From assembly GCA_012033495.1 (NCBI GenBank), contig JAAUQT010000026.1:1-37828 (forward strand): a stretch of DNA of 37,828 nucleotides. The letters run 5' to 3'. Below are positions 25,714 to 35,078 of the stretch, in pieces (position 1 is the first letter of the stretch; the number at the start of each line of letters is the position of its first letter). The notes under the pieces are model-generated. The model was not told where the DNA came from and searched no databases. It saw only the letters and a program-made list of their open reading frames with translations. The stretch is from Cyanobacteria bacterium RM1_2_2. GTDB lineage: Bacteria; Cyanobacteriota; Cyanobacteriia; Elainellales; Elainellaceae. The translations under genes and the position numbers were made by a program.

Positions 25714-27000
25714 ATGCGGATTGCTTACCTGACGGGCGAATATCCCAGAGCTACCGATACTTTCATTCAGCGCGAAGTTGCAGCCCTACGAGAGCGCGGC
25801 ATTGAGGTGTTTACCTTCTCGATTCGTCGGACTGGCGATGAGCATATTGTTGGCCCAGAGCAACGCGCCGAACGAGATCGCACCTTTTATGTTCTGCCTG
25901 TCAATCCAGTTAGTTTGCTGATTGCCCATTGGTCGCTGCTGGTCAGTTCACCGAAACGCTATTGGCAGGCAATCAAGCTGGCTTGGGCAACCCATCAACC
26001 GGGAACTCGCGGCACGCTGTATCAGGCGTTTTATTTTATCGAAGCCGGGATCGTTGCCGCTCAGATCCGCAAACAGCAAATCCAGCATTTGCACAACCAC
26101 TTCCCCGACTCCAGCGGCACGGTTGCGATGCTCGCAGCAGAACTAGGCGGCTTTAGCTTCAGCTTCACGATGCACGGCCCCTACATTTTCTTTGAGCCAA
26201 TGCGCTGGCGACTCGATGAAAAGCTAAAACGAGCGCTGTTTGTTTGCTGCATCAGCTATTTTTGCCGCAGTCAGGGCATGATTTTTGCGCCCACTGAAAA
26301 ATGGAGCCGGATGCATATTGTCCACTGCGGCGTTGATCCCGCTTTGTTTGTGCCTGTCTCTCATCAGCAAACCGGAAAACGCTTGCTCTATACCGGACGC
26401 TTGGCGGCTGTGAAGGGCTTGCCAATTTTGCTAGAAAGTTTGGTCAACATCAAAGCTACCCATCCCGACGTGCTGCTGACGGTCGTTGGCGACGGGGCAG
26501 ATCGGGCGCAACTAGAGCAAACCACGGCTCAGCTTGGCCTCACAGAGAATGTGAACTTCGTTGGCTATCAGTCGCAGGCGAAAGTCCGCGAATATATGCA
26601 AGAAACCGATGTGTTTGTGTTACCGAGCTTTGCCGAAGGTGTGCCCGTGTCGCTGATGGAAGCCATGGCAGCAGGTGTGCCTGTCGTGACGACGCAGATT
26701 GCAGGCGTGAGTGAGCTAGTCGAAAATGGCGTCAGTGGCTATCTTGTGCCGCCCGGAAATGCTGCCCTGCTTGCCGAGCGCATTACGCAACTCCTCGATA
26801 ATTCACAACTCCGCACCGACTTTGGAACCGCCGGACGCCAGAAAATCGCCCAAGAGTTCGACATCAATCAAGAAGCGGCTTGGCTCTGTCAAATCATGAC
26901 GGCAGCGCTAGAAGGCAGAGTCGAAGCAATTCGTCTGGACAATCAACCTAAACTGGAACAATCCCAACCGAAACAACCAGAAACCCTCAGCCGTGCCTAA
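25714..27000 (+). CDS. Family 4 glycosyltransferase
   Basis: This 428-residue GT-B enzyme begins MRIAYLTGEYPRATDTFIQREVAAL, split here as MRIAYLTGEYPRATDT and FIQREVAAL, which is typical of exopolysaccharide GT4 proteins. The donor domain has LYTGRLAAVKGLPILLE and FAEGVPVSLMEAMAAGVPVV, with the expected EGVPVSLMEA pattern. The open frame extends upstream to 25417 over the SDR gene; I chose the ATG at 25714 because conservation starts there. It closes a likely three-gene operon. Donor and acceptor are unknown. Confidence 0.9.
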   Translation: MRIAYLTGEYPRATDTFIQREVAALRERGIEVFTFSIRRTGDEHIVGPEQRAERDRTFYVLPVNPVSLLIAHWSLLVSSPKRYWQAIKLAWATHQPGTRGTLYQAFYFIEAGIVAAQIRKQQIQHLHNHFPDSSGTVAMLAAELGGFSFSFTMHGPYIFFEPMRWRLDEKLKRALFVCCISYFCRSQGMIFAPTEKWSRMHIVHCGVDPALFVPVSHQQTGKRLLYTGRLAAVKGLPILLESLVNIKATHPDVLLTVVGDGADRAQLEQTTAQLGLTENVNFVGYQSQAKVREYMQETDVFVLPSFAEGVPVSLMEAMAAGVPVVTTQIAGVSELVENGVSGYLVPPGNAALLAERITQLLDNSQLRTDFGTAGRQKIAQEFDINQEAAWLCQIMTAALEGRVEAIRLDNQPKLEQSQPKQPETLSRA

Positions 27001-27354
27001 ATTCTTGAAAAAGATCCAGTTGGGTTAGGGCAAGTTTCGCCAGAGTTTTGTTTCACGGCAACGACACGGTTGAGCGGCAGTAAGCAGTTTCTGCATCGTA
27101 ACGACGAATCTCTTGCCGCTGTTGCGACGGCTAATATTAACCTGGCAATCGTTGTTCTAACCAATGCCACACTTCGGCCCTGCTCAGCACTCAGTTGCCC
27201 AGTGGGTTGAGCGCAGCCGAAACCCGATCCCAGTGTTGGGTATTCTGTTGCCGGTTTAATATTACGCTGTCTGCTACACCCAGACAATTGATATCAATAG
27301 CCAGTTTGGCAGGTGAGCATGGTTCAAGCAACTTGATCCATTAGTAAAAGATTG
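27001..27354. other. Intergenic stretch with one dispersed-repeat copy
   Basis: No credible gene is visible. A single AGTGGGTTGAGCGCAGCCG copy at about 27190-27215 matches the repeat at 15743-15795. A minus-strand open frame across this copy looks incidental. Confidence 0.5.
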
Positions 27355-27828
27355 GTGAGCAGTCTGTTTATCTGTCTGTATTTAGATGAAGATGTCAATG
27401 TTTTGGTTTCTGACTTGCTTCGAGCAAGAGGTTTTGATGTCATCACTACTCGTGATGCAGGACAGCTTCATGCAACTGATGCCTAACAACTTGCTTACGC
27501 TGTAAGGAGCTTGCTGGGGAAAAAGTTGTCGCTACGTTGGGGCAGGTTTGGCCCAAATCTTACGATTGACAGATGATTGATCTACAAAACCTGCCCGTAC
27601 CGGGATAGAGGGTTTGCCAGAAATCTCCTAAGTCATGCAAAAACGCTAGTCACTCACAATCGAACTAATTTTGAGTAACTCGTACAAAGCTATTTTGCTT
27701 CAGGACAGATGCACTATGGCGTAATTTTTGCTGTTCGTCGTTCTCCTCAAGAGATTGCACAACGACTACTCGCTATTCTCAATCAAGTGACCGCAGACGA
27801 AATGCATAATCAAGTGCGGTATATTTAG
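27355..27828 (+). pseudogene. DUF5615 (PIN-like toxin) pseudogene split by a palindromic repeat
   Basis: Translation of 27355-27510 gives CLYLDEDVNVLVSDLLRARG and FDVITTRDAGQLHATDA, followed by a TAA and then QLAYAV. Translation from 27643 gives TLVTHNRTNFE, a TAA, and MHYGVIFAVRRSPQEIAQRL to a stop at 27826. Together these match the order of a DUF5615 PIN-like protein: LDEDV acidic site, TTRDAGQ, THNRxDF, then HxGVI. The two parts remain in frame with each other but are separated by about 125 bp that include a repeat copy (27539-27601). Two internal stops confirm decay. No partner antitoxin (DUF433-like) was found upstream. Confidence 0.65.
27539..27601. repeat. GGGCAGGTTT palindromic repeat inside the DUF5615 relic
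   Basis: GGGGCAGGTTT and AAACCTGCCCGTACC bound about 37 bp. It is the same family as 19-93, 14051-14180 and 27890-27950. Confidence 0.75.
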
Positions 27829-27889
27829 CGGTTGTGTTCTATTTTTTACCTGCATTGTGGTTTTGGTCTAGCGAGTTGGTTGCTGAGGT

Positions 27890-27950
27890 GGGGCAGGTTT
27901 TGTTAAAGCGCTGCGTGACGGCAATTATCTGGATCAATAAACCTGCCCCC
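27890..27950. repeat. GGGCAGGTTT palindromic repeat at the end of the Gfo/Idh gene
   Basis: GGGGCAGGTTT and AAACCTGCCCCC are the arms. It ends 5 bp beyond the stop codon of the minus-strand dehydrogenase, so it would form a 3' hairpin in that transcript. Confidence 0.75.
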
Positions 27951-27954
27951 ACGG

Positions 27955-29080
27955 TTATTCCTTCGCCCAAGGCATCGGCACAACCGGCTCAAAGGTGGTG
28001 GTGAGCTTGTAAGGTGCGCCGGTTTCCAAGGCATTTTGGATAGCGAGGACAATTTCGTTGTTGTGCAGCGAGAAGCGGGGCGATAGGCGGCAGGGGCGAT
28101 TTTCCTGAATTGCGGCTGCCATTTCTGCCACACCTCGCGCAAAGTCCATTTGCTGAGAGCCTTTATAACCGAACTTGATTGGTTTCCTGACGAGCGGATA
28201 GTTTTGTTTCCACGGCGACATAAACACCTTACGGCGAATTCGCATCATGCGCTTGATGTAAACTGGAGAGCCATAATACCAGCAGTCTTCGATGCCCAAA
28301 ACGCCGTCGTCACCGATAATCCGGAGTTCGTGATCGTGGGGCGCAACAATGCCGCAGGTGAGGCGAGCCACCACGCCAGAGGCAAACTTGATGCAGGCAA
28401 CCGAAAATCAGGTGCATTGACTTCCAGCGGCACATCGGTTTCCTTGTCGGGGATCAGGCAGGACGAAAAAGCCGTTACCGTTTCGGCAGGCCAAAAAAGG
28501 CGGTCAGCCAGGTGACGTAATATCCGGCATGTTCTAGCGTACAGCCCACTTCAAACTCATCTTTGTAGGGCCAGGGCGTACCTGATTCGCTTACCCAGCT
28601 TTGGTAGGGCATTTTGTGGACTAAGCCGTCATCCATCTCGGCATAAACCAACCGCACCTGACCAACTTTCTTTTCTCGTAGGGCTTTCCAGATAGTTTGG
28701 GCGGTTTCACCTAAGAGGCTGCAAGGGGCTGAAGAAATCAGCAGTCCTTTTTGTTCCGCTAAGTTCACCAACTCTTCCGCTTCCGACATCCCCATAGCCA
28801 GCGGCTTTTCTGAGTAAACATGCTTGCCTGCTTCCAACGCTGCCTTAGAAACTTCGTAATGGCTTCTGGGATTGGTCAAATTGAGAACAATTTCAACCGT
28901 AGGGTCAGCCAATAGTTCTGCGAGTGAAGGGTAAACTGGCACGGAGTGGTAAGCAGAGAATTTTGCTGCCCGCTCAGGAACGCGATCCATGACGCCTGCA
29001 ATCTCTAAATCGGGATAAATTGGCAGGGTTTTTAAGTAATAGTCAGCAACGAAACCGCATCCAACAATTGCTATGCGCAT
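27955..29080 (-). CDS. Gfo/Idh/MocA-family dehydrogenase (frameshifted)
   Basis: The N-terminal Rossmann domain begins MRIAIVGCGFVADYY and contains the family EKP motif (KHVYSEKPLAM). The C-terminal half includes VARLTCGIVAPHDHELRIIG and LEHAGYYVTWL. The reading breaks at TTT 28481-28483 after LPKR. It would run through SSCLIPDKETDVPLEVNAPD and recover again at AAAA 28404-28407. Adding one base at each run gives about 375 residues, the normal length. Such enzymes oxidise or reduce sugars or nucleotide sugars with NAD(P); the island context suggests a nucleotide-sugar step. It is alone on its strand, with a palindromic repeat at its 3' end. Confidence 0.9.
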
Positions 29081-29583
29081 TGAAATTCTTCGACCTTATG
29101 ATGACTGAACGATGACTGAAATTGACCCTTCAATCGGCTCACTTTCTAACAATTTCGATCCGGGTTGGCAAGATTGCCGCAGTTTGGTAACTGGCTTGAA
29201 CGCAGCCCACCGGATTGCAGTGAATCTGCTGGCAAGATATACAAGATACAAGCCTAGGATACAAGCCGATGCCCAAGCTTGGCGTAGCATAAAATCTCAG
29301 TCTCAGTATCTTTATGGTTTTTCTAAGTAAAGCGAATCTCTTGAGAAGAAAGGGTAAAGATATTTCATTGACTTTACTAATTGATTGCATTGCTGTCCTA
29401 ATGGGGTAGGTGATGCCGCCCAACTGAGTGCTTTGTCGGCTTGGATTGTGCATTTGCTTAAAGCTGGCAGTGCGTGGGTACTTTTTATGTAGTGATGCAA
29501 GATGTGGTGATGCAAGCAATCTAAGCCACGCTTCTCGAATCCTTGATGCTATTGATGCTTTTATTCCCGATTAACTAGGAGCC
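29081..29583. other. Intergenic region, divergent Gfo/Idh and flippase
   Basis: About 500 bp with no supported gene. Short open frames on both strands overlap each other and show no known motif. It must hold both promoters, but I see no site clear enough to name. Confidence 0.5.
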
Positions 29584-30966
29584 ATGTCCTCAACTACCGA
29601 AACCGAAAAGCCTTCTGTTAGTAAACTCGCAGTCCGTGGTGCAGTCTGGACAATTATTGGATATGGAGCTAGTCAAACCTTACGTTTCGGCAGCAATCTG
29701 ATCCTGACGCGCTTGCTGGTTCCAGAGCTATTTGGCTTGATGGCGCTGGTCTATGTATTCATTACTGGTCTGAACATGTTTTCCGATGTGGGGATCGGAT
29801 TTAGCATTGTCCAAAACAAACGGGGAGACGATCGCAACTTCCTCAACACAGCCTGGACGATTCAAGTGGCTCGCGGCATGGTGCTGTGGCTCGGCTGTTT
29901 GGCGCTGGCGTATCCCGTCTCTCAGCTTTATGAAGAACCCAGGCTGCTTTGGTTGATTCCACTAGTGGGGCTGAACACCATTGTGGCAGGGTTCAACAGT
30001 ACGGCTGTCTTCACGCTCAACCGTCACTTGCGCGTCAGAGAGATGGCTTTCTATGAGTTTTCAGGACAACTGCTGGGCACAACGGTCATCATCATTTGGG
30101 CATGGGTACACCCTTCAATTTGGGCGCTGGTGGCAGGCGGCATCATTACGCCAATTTATCAGCTAATTTTGAGCTATTTTCTCAACCACTTTGTTAACAA
30201 AGACAAACCCAATCGCTTTCTCTGGGATCAGACTGCCGCAAAGGAAATCCTCTCTTTTGGGATCTGGATTTTTCTTTCTACTGCCATGACCTTTTTTGGC
30301 GAAAATGCCGACCGGCTGATTCTTGGCAAAATGCTGGGCTTCAAGCTGTTAGGAATTTATGGCATTGCCGTGACATTTGCTGATCTGCCTCGTTCTATTA
30401 CAGCCGCCTTGAGTGGCAAAGTTGTGATGCCAGCGATCTCTAAAATTGCTGATCAATCGCGCGCGACTGTGCGGATCAAGATTGCCCGCAAGCGTAAATT
30501 GATTTTGTTCGTCATCGCAGTTGGATTAGCTGGGCTGGTCAGTTTTGGAGATCTGATCATCGAAACCCTATACGATGAACGCTATGAAGAAGCCGCCTGG
30601 ATGTTGCCCATCCTGGCATTAGGAATTTGGCCCCGGCTGCTGTGTAATACGATTGAGCCTGCTTTGTTTGCGATTGGCAAACCTCAATATACGACGTTGG
30701 CTAATATCAGTCGATTCACTTGTACTGCGGTTGGAATTCAAGTAGGCTATTCCATGTTTGGGTTAGTGGGTGCTGTTGGGGGTGTGGCGCTCAATGATCT
30801 TTGTTACTACCTTGTGGTGCTGTTGGGGGTGTGGCGCGAAGAATTGAGCAACATTAAGCATGATCTGCTCGCGACGGCTTTACTTCTGGCGACAATTGCA
30901 GTTTTGCTGAAAATTCGGTTACTGATTGGAGTTGGTTTGCCCATTGATGCCCTATTACAAGCTTGA
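29584..30966 (+). CDS. Wzx-like oligosaccharide flippase
   Basis: This 460-residue membrane protein of the MOP superfamily should flip lipid-linked repeat units to the outer face. The start region, KLAVRGAVWTIIGYGASQ then SNLILTRLLVPELFGLMAL, is the hallmark of the polysaccharide-synthase/RfbX family, followed by FSDVGIGFSIVQ. About 12-14 hydrophobic segments are spread through the length. It sits with glycosyltransferases and a polymerase-like gene on the same strand, as in Wzx/Wzy-dependent pathways. No strong ribosome site is visible beyond CTAGGAGCC just upstream. Confidence 0.9.
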   Translation: MSSTTETEKPSVSKLAVRGAVWTIIGYGASQTLRFGSNLILTRLLVPELFGLMALVYVFITGLNMFSDVGIGFSIVQNKRGDDRNFLNTAWTIQVARGMVLWLGCLALAYPVSQLYEEPRLLWLIPLVGLNTIVAGFNSTAVFTLNRHLRVREMAFYEFSGQLLGTTVIIIWAWVHPSIWALVAGGIITPIYQLILSYFLNHFVNKDKPNRFLWDQTAAKEILSFGIWIFLSTAMTFFGENADRLILGKMLGFKLLGIYGIAVTFADLPRSITAALSGKVVMPAISKIADQSRATVRIKIARKRKLILFVIAVGLAGLVSFGDLIIETLYDERYEEAAWMLPILALGIWPRLLCNTIEPALFAIGKPQYTTLANISRFTCTAVGIQVGYSMFGLVGAVGGVALNDLCYYLVVLLGVWREELSNIKHDLLATALLLATIAVLLKIRLLIGVGLPIDALLQA

Positions 30967-31321
30967 TAGCAAAGAGTGAATAGCAAGAGAGTGAATAGCA
31001 AGAGAACGAACAGTTGCGACCTAAGCTGAAATCAAAATACTGAATTGGCGCTGAGCGTCTGCCCACTCTAACTTGTAACGGAACTAATTTATTTTTTTGA
31101 TTAAGAAGCGAGAGCAAGTTAGAGAGCGAAATCGAAGATTTGAACAAGCCTAAGTATATTTATGGCGATCTCGAAATCAGCCTTGATAAGATGCTCAGCA
31201 AGACTGCTTAGATTCGGTTACGGGAAAGATTAAGATGCGAATTTTATTCGGCCTAATTTATACATTTCTTTTAACCCACTAGCTTCACGAGCAGCGATCT
31301 TAATTCAGGAATGTGAAGGTT
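30967..31321. other. Intergenic region with a 15-bp tandem repeat
   Basis: GAGTGAATAGCAAGA occurs twice in tandem (30974-31003). No gene or clear terminator is otherwise visible. Confidence 0.5.
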
Positions 31322-32236
31322 ATGAGCAAAGAGTCAGTTTTGAATCAGATTTCGCTAGTCGCACGTAATTATGGAGACGGCATTGTTTTTGAAGACGTGC
31401 TGCTAGACTGGTTTGAGTTTCTGGGAGGCAAACCTGGCGAAGTGGTGATTGTTGACAGTGGCAGCAATCGAGAAACTCAAGAAGTGTATTGGAAGCTATT
31501 CCAACAGGGTTTGATTGACAAGCTGCAAATCATTCAGTCCGATCACCAAGAGCAGGATTTTGATCGCGGTTACATTCAGATCCATACGGCCGGCTCGATT
31601 GCCTCTAAACCTTACCTGCTGTGGTTCAATATTGACACGTTGCCCTATCGTAAAGGGCATGAAGGCTGGCTAGAAGAATCGCTTGGCTATCTCGATCGAG
31701 ATGATGTTTTTGCGGTTGGTGGTTCCTACAACATGCCAGCCAAATTGCGAGATGCTTGGGAAGGATGGTACTTTAGTCATAAATGCAGCCTCAACTTTGC
31801 GCTCATGAAGCGGACAACTTACATGGCTGCGATGTATGAGTTTGCTGGGGAATATATTGCATCAGGGTTCACGATTGAAAATCCAGCAGCATCAAGAGGG
31901 CAAAGCCGTTATCTTCTAGAAGTAGCGCTAGAAGAATACATGCAGCGCCATCAGGTTTACTCGCTGTTCAAAGTAGAAGACCCAGATTGGACTGTTTTTC
32001 ATACTAATGTGCACGAAGAGCGCCTGAAAACTGCCCGAAACCGATATCGTGCTCGCAAAGACATCAAACGGCATATGAATGCAGGATTCTCTAGTGAACA
32101 GCCTGATCCAGCCAAGATTCTGTACTATGGTCAGCCACCTGACAGAATTAAGCAACTCCGGGTTGCATTTGGGCAATCACAGTTGGGGGCTTATTGGCGC
32201 ATGTTGAAGCAGAAATTTTTAGCGGTGAAAGCCTAA
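31322..32236 (+). CDS. GT-A type glycosyltransferase-like protein
   Basis: About 304 residues. The segment VVIVDSGSNRETQEVY resembles the nucleotide-binding strand of GT2 enzymes, and LLWFNIDTLPYRKGHEGWLE sits where the metal-binding motif usually lies; only NID remains there rather than a DxD. No membrane segment is visible. The adjoining GT4 gene and shared strand place it in the glycan pathway. I chose the ATG at 31322 with AGGA about 11 bases upstream; an in-frame GTG at 31313 is possible. Whether it is an active transferase is uncertain. Confidence 0.7.
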   Translation: MSKESVLNQISLVARNYGDGIVFEDVLLDWFEFLGGKPGEVVIVDSGSNRETQEVYWKLFQQGLIDKLQIIQSDHQEQDFDRGYIQIHTAGSIASKPYLLWFNIDTLPYRKGHEGWLEESLGYLDRDDVFAVGGSYNMPAKLRDAWEGWYFSHKCSLNFALMKRTTYMAAMYEFAGEYIASGFTIENPAASRGQSRYLLEVALEEYMQRHQVYSLFKVEDPDWTVFHTNVHEERLKTARNRYRARKDIKRHMNAGFSSEQPDPAKILYYGQPPDRIKQLRVAFGQSQLGAYWRMLKQKFLAVKA

Positions 32237-32284
32237 ACGCTGATTATCCGATTCAACGCCGATTCAACAAAAGTATGCCCAATC

Positions 32285-33442
32285 ATGAAAATTACGTTTG
32301 TACTTCCTTGTGTAGGACTGGCAGGTGGCATTCGGGTGACTGCTATCTATGCTGAAAAGCTCAAGCAACGAGGGCATCAAGTTTGTGTAGTTTCTCTGCC
32401 CAGTGCTCCCATCCAGTTAAAGGAGCAGATCAAATCACTATTGAGGGGGCAGGGCTGGCTCAGGCCGACGCTCGGCTCTCATTTTGATGGCAGAGATATT
32501 GAACATCGAATCCTGGAAAAACACCGCCCGGTGGAGGCGTCCGATGTTCCCGATGCGGATGTGGTTGTGGCAACTTGGTGGGAGACGGCAGAGTGGATCG
32601 CCCGCTTTCCAGCTTCTAAAGGCGCTAAGGTTTACTTTATTCAGCATCACGAGGCAATCTTTCCAGGTCAGCCCCAAGAGCGAGTCAAGGCAACCTGGTT
32701 TTTGCCGATGTATAAAATTGTGATCTCAAACTGGTTAGTGGATGTGGCTCGCACCTTCTATGGCGATGATGGCGTGTCGCTGGTTCCCAACAGCGTTGAT
32801 ACGAAGCAATTTTTTGCGCCGCCTCGGAATAAGCAGCCGGTTCCGACCGTTGGCTTGATGTATGTTGACCTGCTGTGGAAAGGCAGCGATATTTGCCTCA
32901 AAGCTTTTGAGATAGCTGCCCGCAAAATTCCCAATTTGCGGCTGGTGGCGTTTGGTTCAAAGACGCCTTCTCCCAATCTGCCTTTGCCTGCCGGCGCCAC
33001 CTTCATCCATTGCCCACCGCAAGATCAGATCAAAAATGTGTATGCTCAGTGCGATGCGTGGCTGTTTGGCAGCCGTTCTGAAGGGTTTGGAATGCCTCTG
33101 TTAGAATCTATGGCCTGTCGAACCCCTGTGATTGGTACACCTGCGGGCGCTGCTCCTGAGCTACTCAAAGAAGGGGCTGGAATTCTGGTGAACCCCGAAG
33201 ATCCCGAAGATATGGCCCAGGCGATTGAACGAGTTTGCCAACTGTCGGATCAGGAGTGGCAGGCGATGTCTCAGGCGGCTTACAATCGAGCCGTTAGCTA
33301 TACCTGGGATGATGCAACCGATCTGTTTGAGGCGGCGTTGTATCAAGCGATGGAAATGGCTCAGTCTAACGCCCAAACCTCTCAATCTAAAGGGCTTGCC
33401 GTAGAGTCAACGCTTGATGAAGTTGAGAGTCAAGTGAGTTGA
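32285..33442 (+). CDS. Family 4 glycosyltransferase
   Basis: A 385-residue GT-B protein. The start MKITFVLPCVGLAGGIRV contains the glycine-rich loop of the acceptor domain, and FGSRSEGFGMPLLESMACR is the donor-binding EGFGMPLLE signature. Sugar transfer on the cytoplasmic face is expected. It begins 48 bp after the previous gene and precedes the polymerase-like gene, so these probably form one transcript. The last ~20 residues are a polar tail. Confidence 0.9.
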   Translation: MKITFVLPCVGLAGGIRVTAIYAEKLKQRGHQVCVVSLPSAPIQLKEQIKSLLRGQGWLRPTLGSHFDGRDIEHRILEKHRPVEASDVPDADVVVATWWETAEWIARFPASKGAKVYFIQHHEAIFPGQPQERVKATWFLPMYKIVISNWLVDVARTFYGDDGVSLVPNSVDTKQFFAPPRNKQPVPTVGLMYVDLLWKGSDICLKAFEIAARKIPNLRLVAFGSKTPSPNLPLPAGATFIHCPPQDQIKNVYAQCDAWLFGSRSEGFGMPLLESMACRTPVIGTPAGAAPELLKEGAGILVNPEDPEDMAQAIERVCQLSDQEWQAMSQAAYNRAVSYTWDDATDLFEAALYQAMEMAQSNAQTSQSKGLAVESTLDEVESQVS

Positions 33443-33613
33443 GAGTTGATTCGGTGAACCATTTCAAGCTGTGATCTGTCTAGATCAAACCTCTGGTTAA
33501 AATCTCTGGTACTAAAATCTTTGATACAGTTTGGCATCTTTGAACTTTTCAGGTCAAACTGAGTCAAGCTGATCAGTTCACTCCATTCTTCATCCTGTTT
33601 GGGCTTTTTGATT

Positions 33614-35044
33614 ATGGGCTTTACATTTCCTGGCAATCCATTTGGTGCTCCTAACCTTCTGGTTCCGTTGGTTATGTTTGCCTGGATACCCATCGTGCTC
33701 TACATGTTTTCTCGGCTTCCGGCACGGCAGGCGGTGGTCTATAGCTTTTTGGCGGCTTGGCTCTTTTTGCCCGAAGCGGAAATGCAGCTTTCAGGATTAC
33801 CTGACTACAGCAAGACAACTGCTACCTGCTATGGAATTCTAATCGCAACGTTCATCTTTGATGTAGGGCGGTTCAGCACGTTCAAGTTTAGCTGGCTAGA
33901 TATCCCAATGGTGGTCTGGTGTTTGTCCCCCTTTGCGTCGGCTCTCACCAACGATTTTGTGCCCTTTGCAGGATATTCGCCTCTCTATGATGGGTTCTCT
34001 AGTTCCCTCGATCGAACGGCGCTGTGGGGAGTCACCTACTTTCTGGGACGAATTTATCTGAATAGCTGGGCTGGCTTGCGGCAGTTGGCAATCGGCATTT
34101 TCCTGGGGGGGTTGGCCTACGTGCCGCTCTGTCTGTTTGAGTCGCGGTTTAGCCCGCAGTTGCACCGAATTTTCTATGGCGCTTTTGCGGCTGGCGATTT
34201 TAGCCAAACTATGCGGCTCGGTGGATTTAGACCGACAGTATTCATGCAGCATGGCTTAGCGGTTGGCGCTTTCATGATGGCATCTACCTTAATCGGGCTA
34301 TGGCTGTGGCAAACCAACACTATTCGGCAGGTGCGCGGCATTCCGATGGGCTGGCTGCTGGGCGCGATGTTCTTAGCTTTTGCGCTGCTGCGTTCTACAG
34401 GTGCGCTGGCTTTGCTGATGATTGGCGTGGCGATGCTGGTGGTTGCCAAATATTTACGGACGGCGCTCCCTGTCTTTCTGCTCGTGGCTGCTATGGCGCT
34501 CTACCTCTACATCAATGCTGGAACTGAGATTTATTTTACCGATCAGCTTTTGGACTTCCTGAAGCAGATTTTTCCAGAAGATCGGGTTGCTTCTCTAGAA
34601 TTCCGGCTGAACAACGAGGAGCTATTGGTCGATCATGCGCGGGAAAGACTGACTTTTGGGTGGTCAGGGTGGAACCGCTCGCGGGTAATTGTGCCAGAAA
34701 CGGGTAAGCCTGCGGTTCAAGATAGTTTGTGGGTGATTGCTTTGGGTGAGAACGGATTAGTGGGTCTGGTCAGCCTGTTTTCAGCGATGCTGTTGCCTGT
34801 TGTTGTTTTGTTTTGGTCGCGCTGCCCGGCTCGGCTCTGGATGCACCCTCAAGTTGCCCCTGCTGTCGGCGTAGCGGTGGCGCTGGTGCTATACATGCTG
34901 GACTGCATCCTGAATGCCATGATCAACCCGATCTATATTTTGGCCTGTGGTGGCATTGCTGGATTAGTGGTCAGTCCCGAACGCAAGCGCCAGCCCAGCC
35001 GTAAAGCCGCCGTTTCTGGTCGCTACGCCGTGCAGCCAAGATAG
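33614..35044 (+). CDS. O-antigen ligase/polymerase-like membrane protein (Wzy-like)
   Basis: This 476-residue integral membrane protein has roughly ten hydrophobic segments and a large polar loop at about residues 320-375 (FPEDRVASLEFRLNNEELL, then RERLTFGWSGWNRSRVI), the arrangement of Wzy/WaaL-type proteins. It is expected to polymerise repeat units at the outer face. I start at ATG 33614; a TTG at 33599 is in frame. There is no clear ribosome site. It ends the plus-strand glycan genes and converges on the D-lactate dehydrogenase. Confidence 0.85.
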   Translation: MGFTFPGNPFGAPNLLVPLVMFAWIPIVLYMFSRLPARQAVVYSFLAAWLFLPEAEMQLSGLPDYSKTTATCYGILIATFIFDVGRFSTFKFSWLDIPMVVWCLSPFASALTNDFVPFAGYSPLYDGFSSSLDRTALWGVTYFLGRIYLNSWAGLRQLAIGIFLGGLAYVPLCLFESRFSPQLHRIFYGAFAAGDFSQTMRLGGFRPTVFMQHGLAVGAFMMASTLIGLWLWQTNTIRQVRGIPMGWLLGAMFLAFALLRSTGALALLMIGVAMLVVAKYLRTALPVFLLVAAMALYLYINAGTEIYFTDQLLDFLKQIFPEDRVASLEFRLNNEELLVDHARERLTFGWSGWNRSRVIVPETGKPAVQDSLWVIALGENGLVGLVSLFSAMLLPVVVLFWSRCPARLWMHPQVAPAVGVAVALVLYMLDCILNAMINPIYILACGGIAGLVVSPERKRQPSRKAAVSGRYAVQPR

Positions 35045-35078
35045 GGGTTTGAACAAAGGAAAAAGAGTGAGAGGAACG

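Noticed and set aside
26997..27287. 96-residue minus-strand open frame
   Set aside because: It starts beside a repeat copy and lacks any family signature or ribosome site.
29112..29330. 72-residue plus-strand open frame before the flippase
   Set aside because: It has no motif or ribosome site, and several other short frames overlap it on the other strand.
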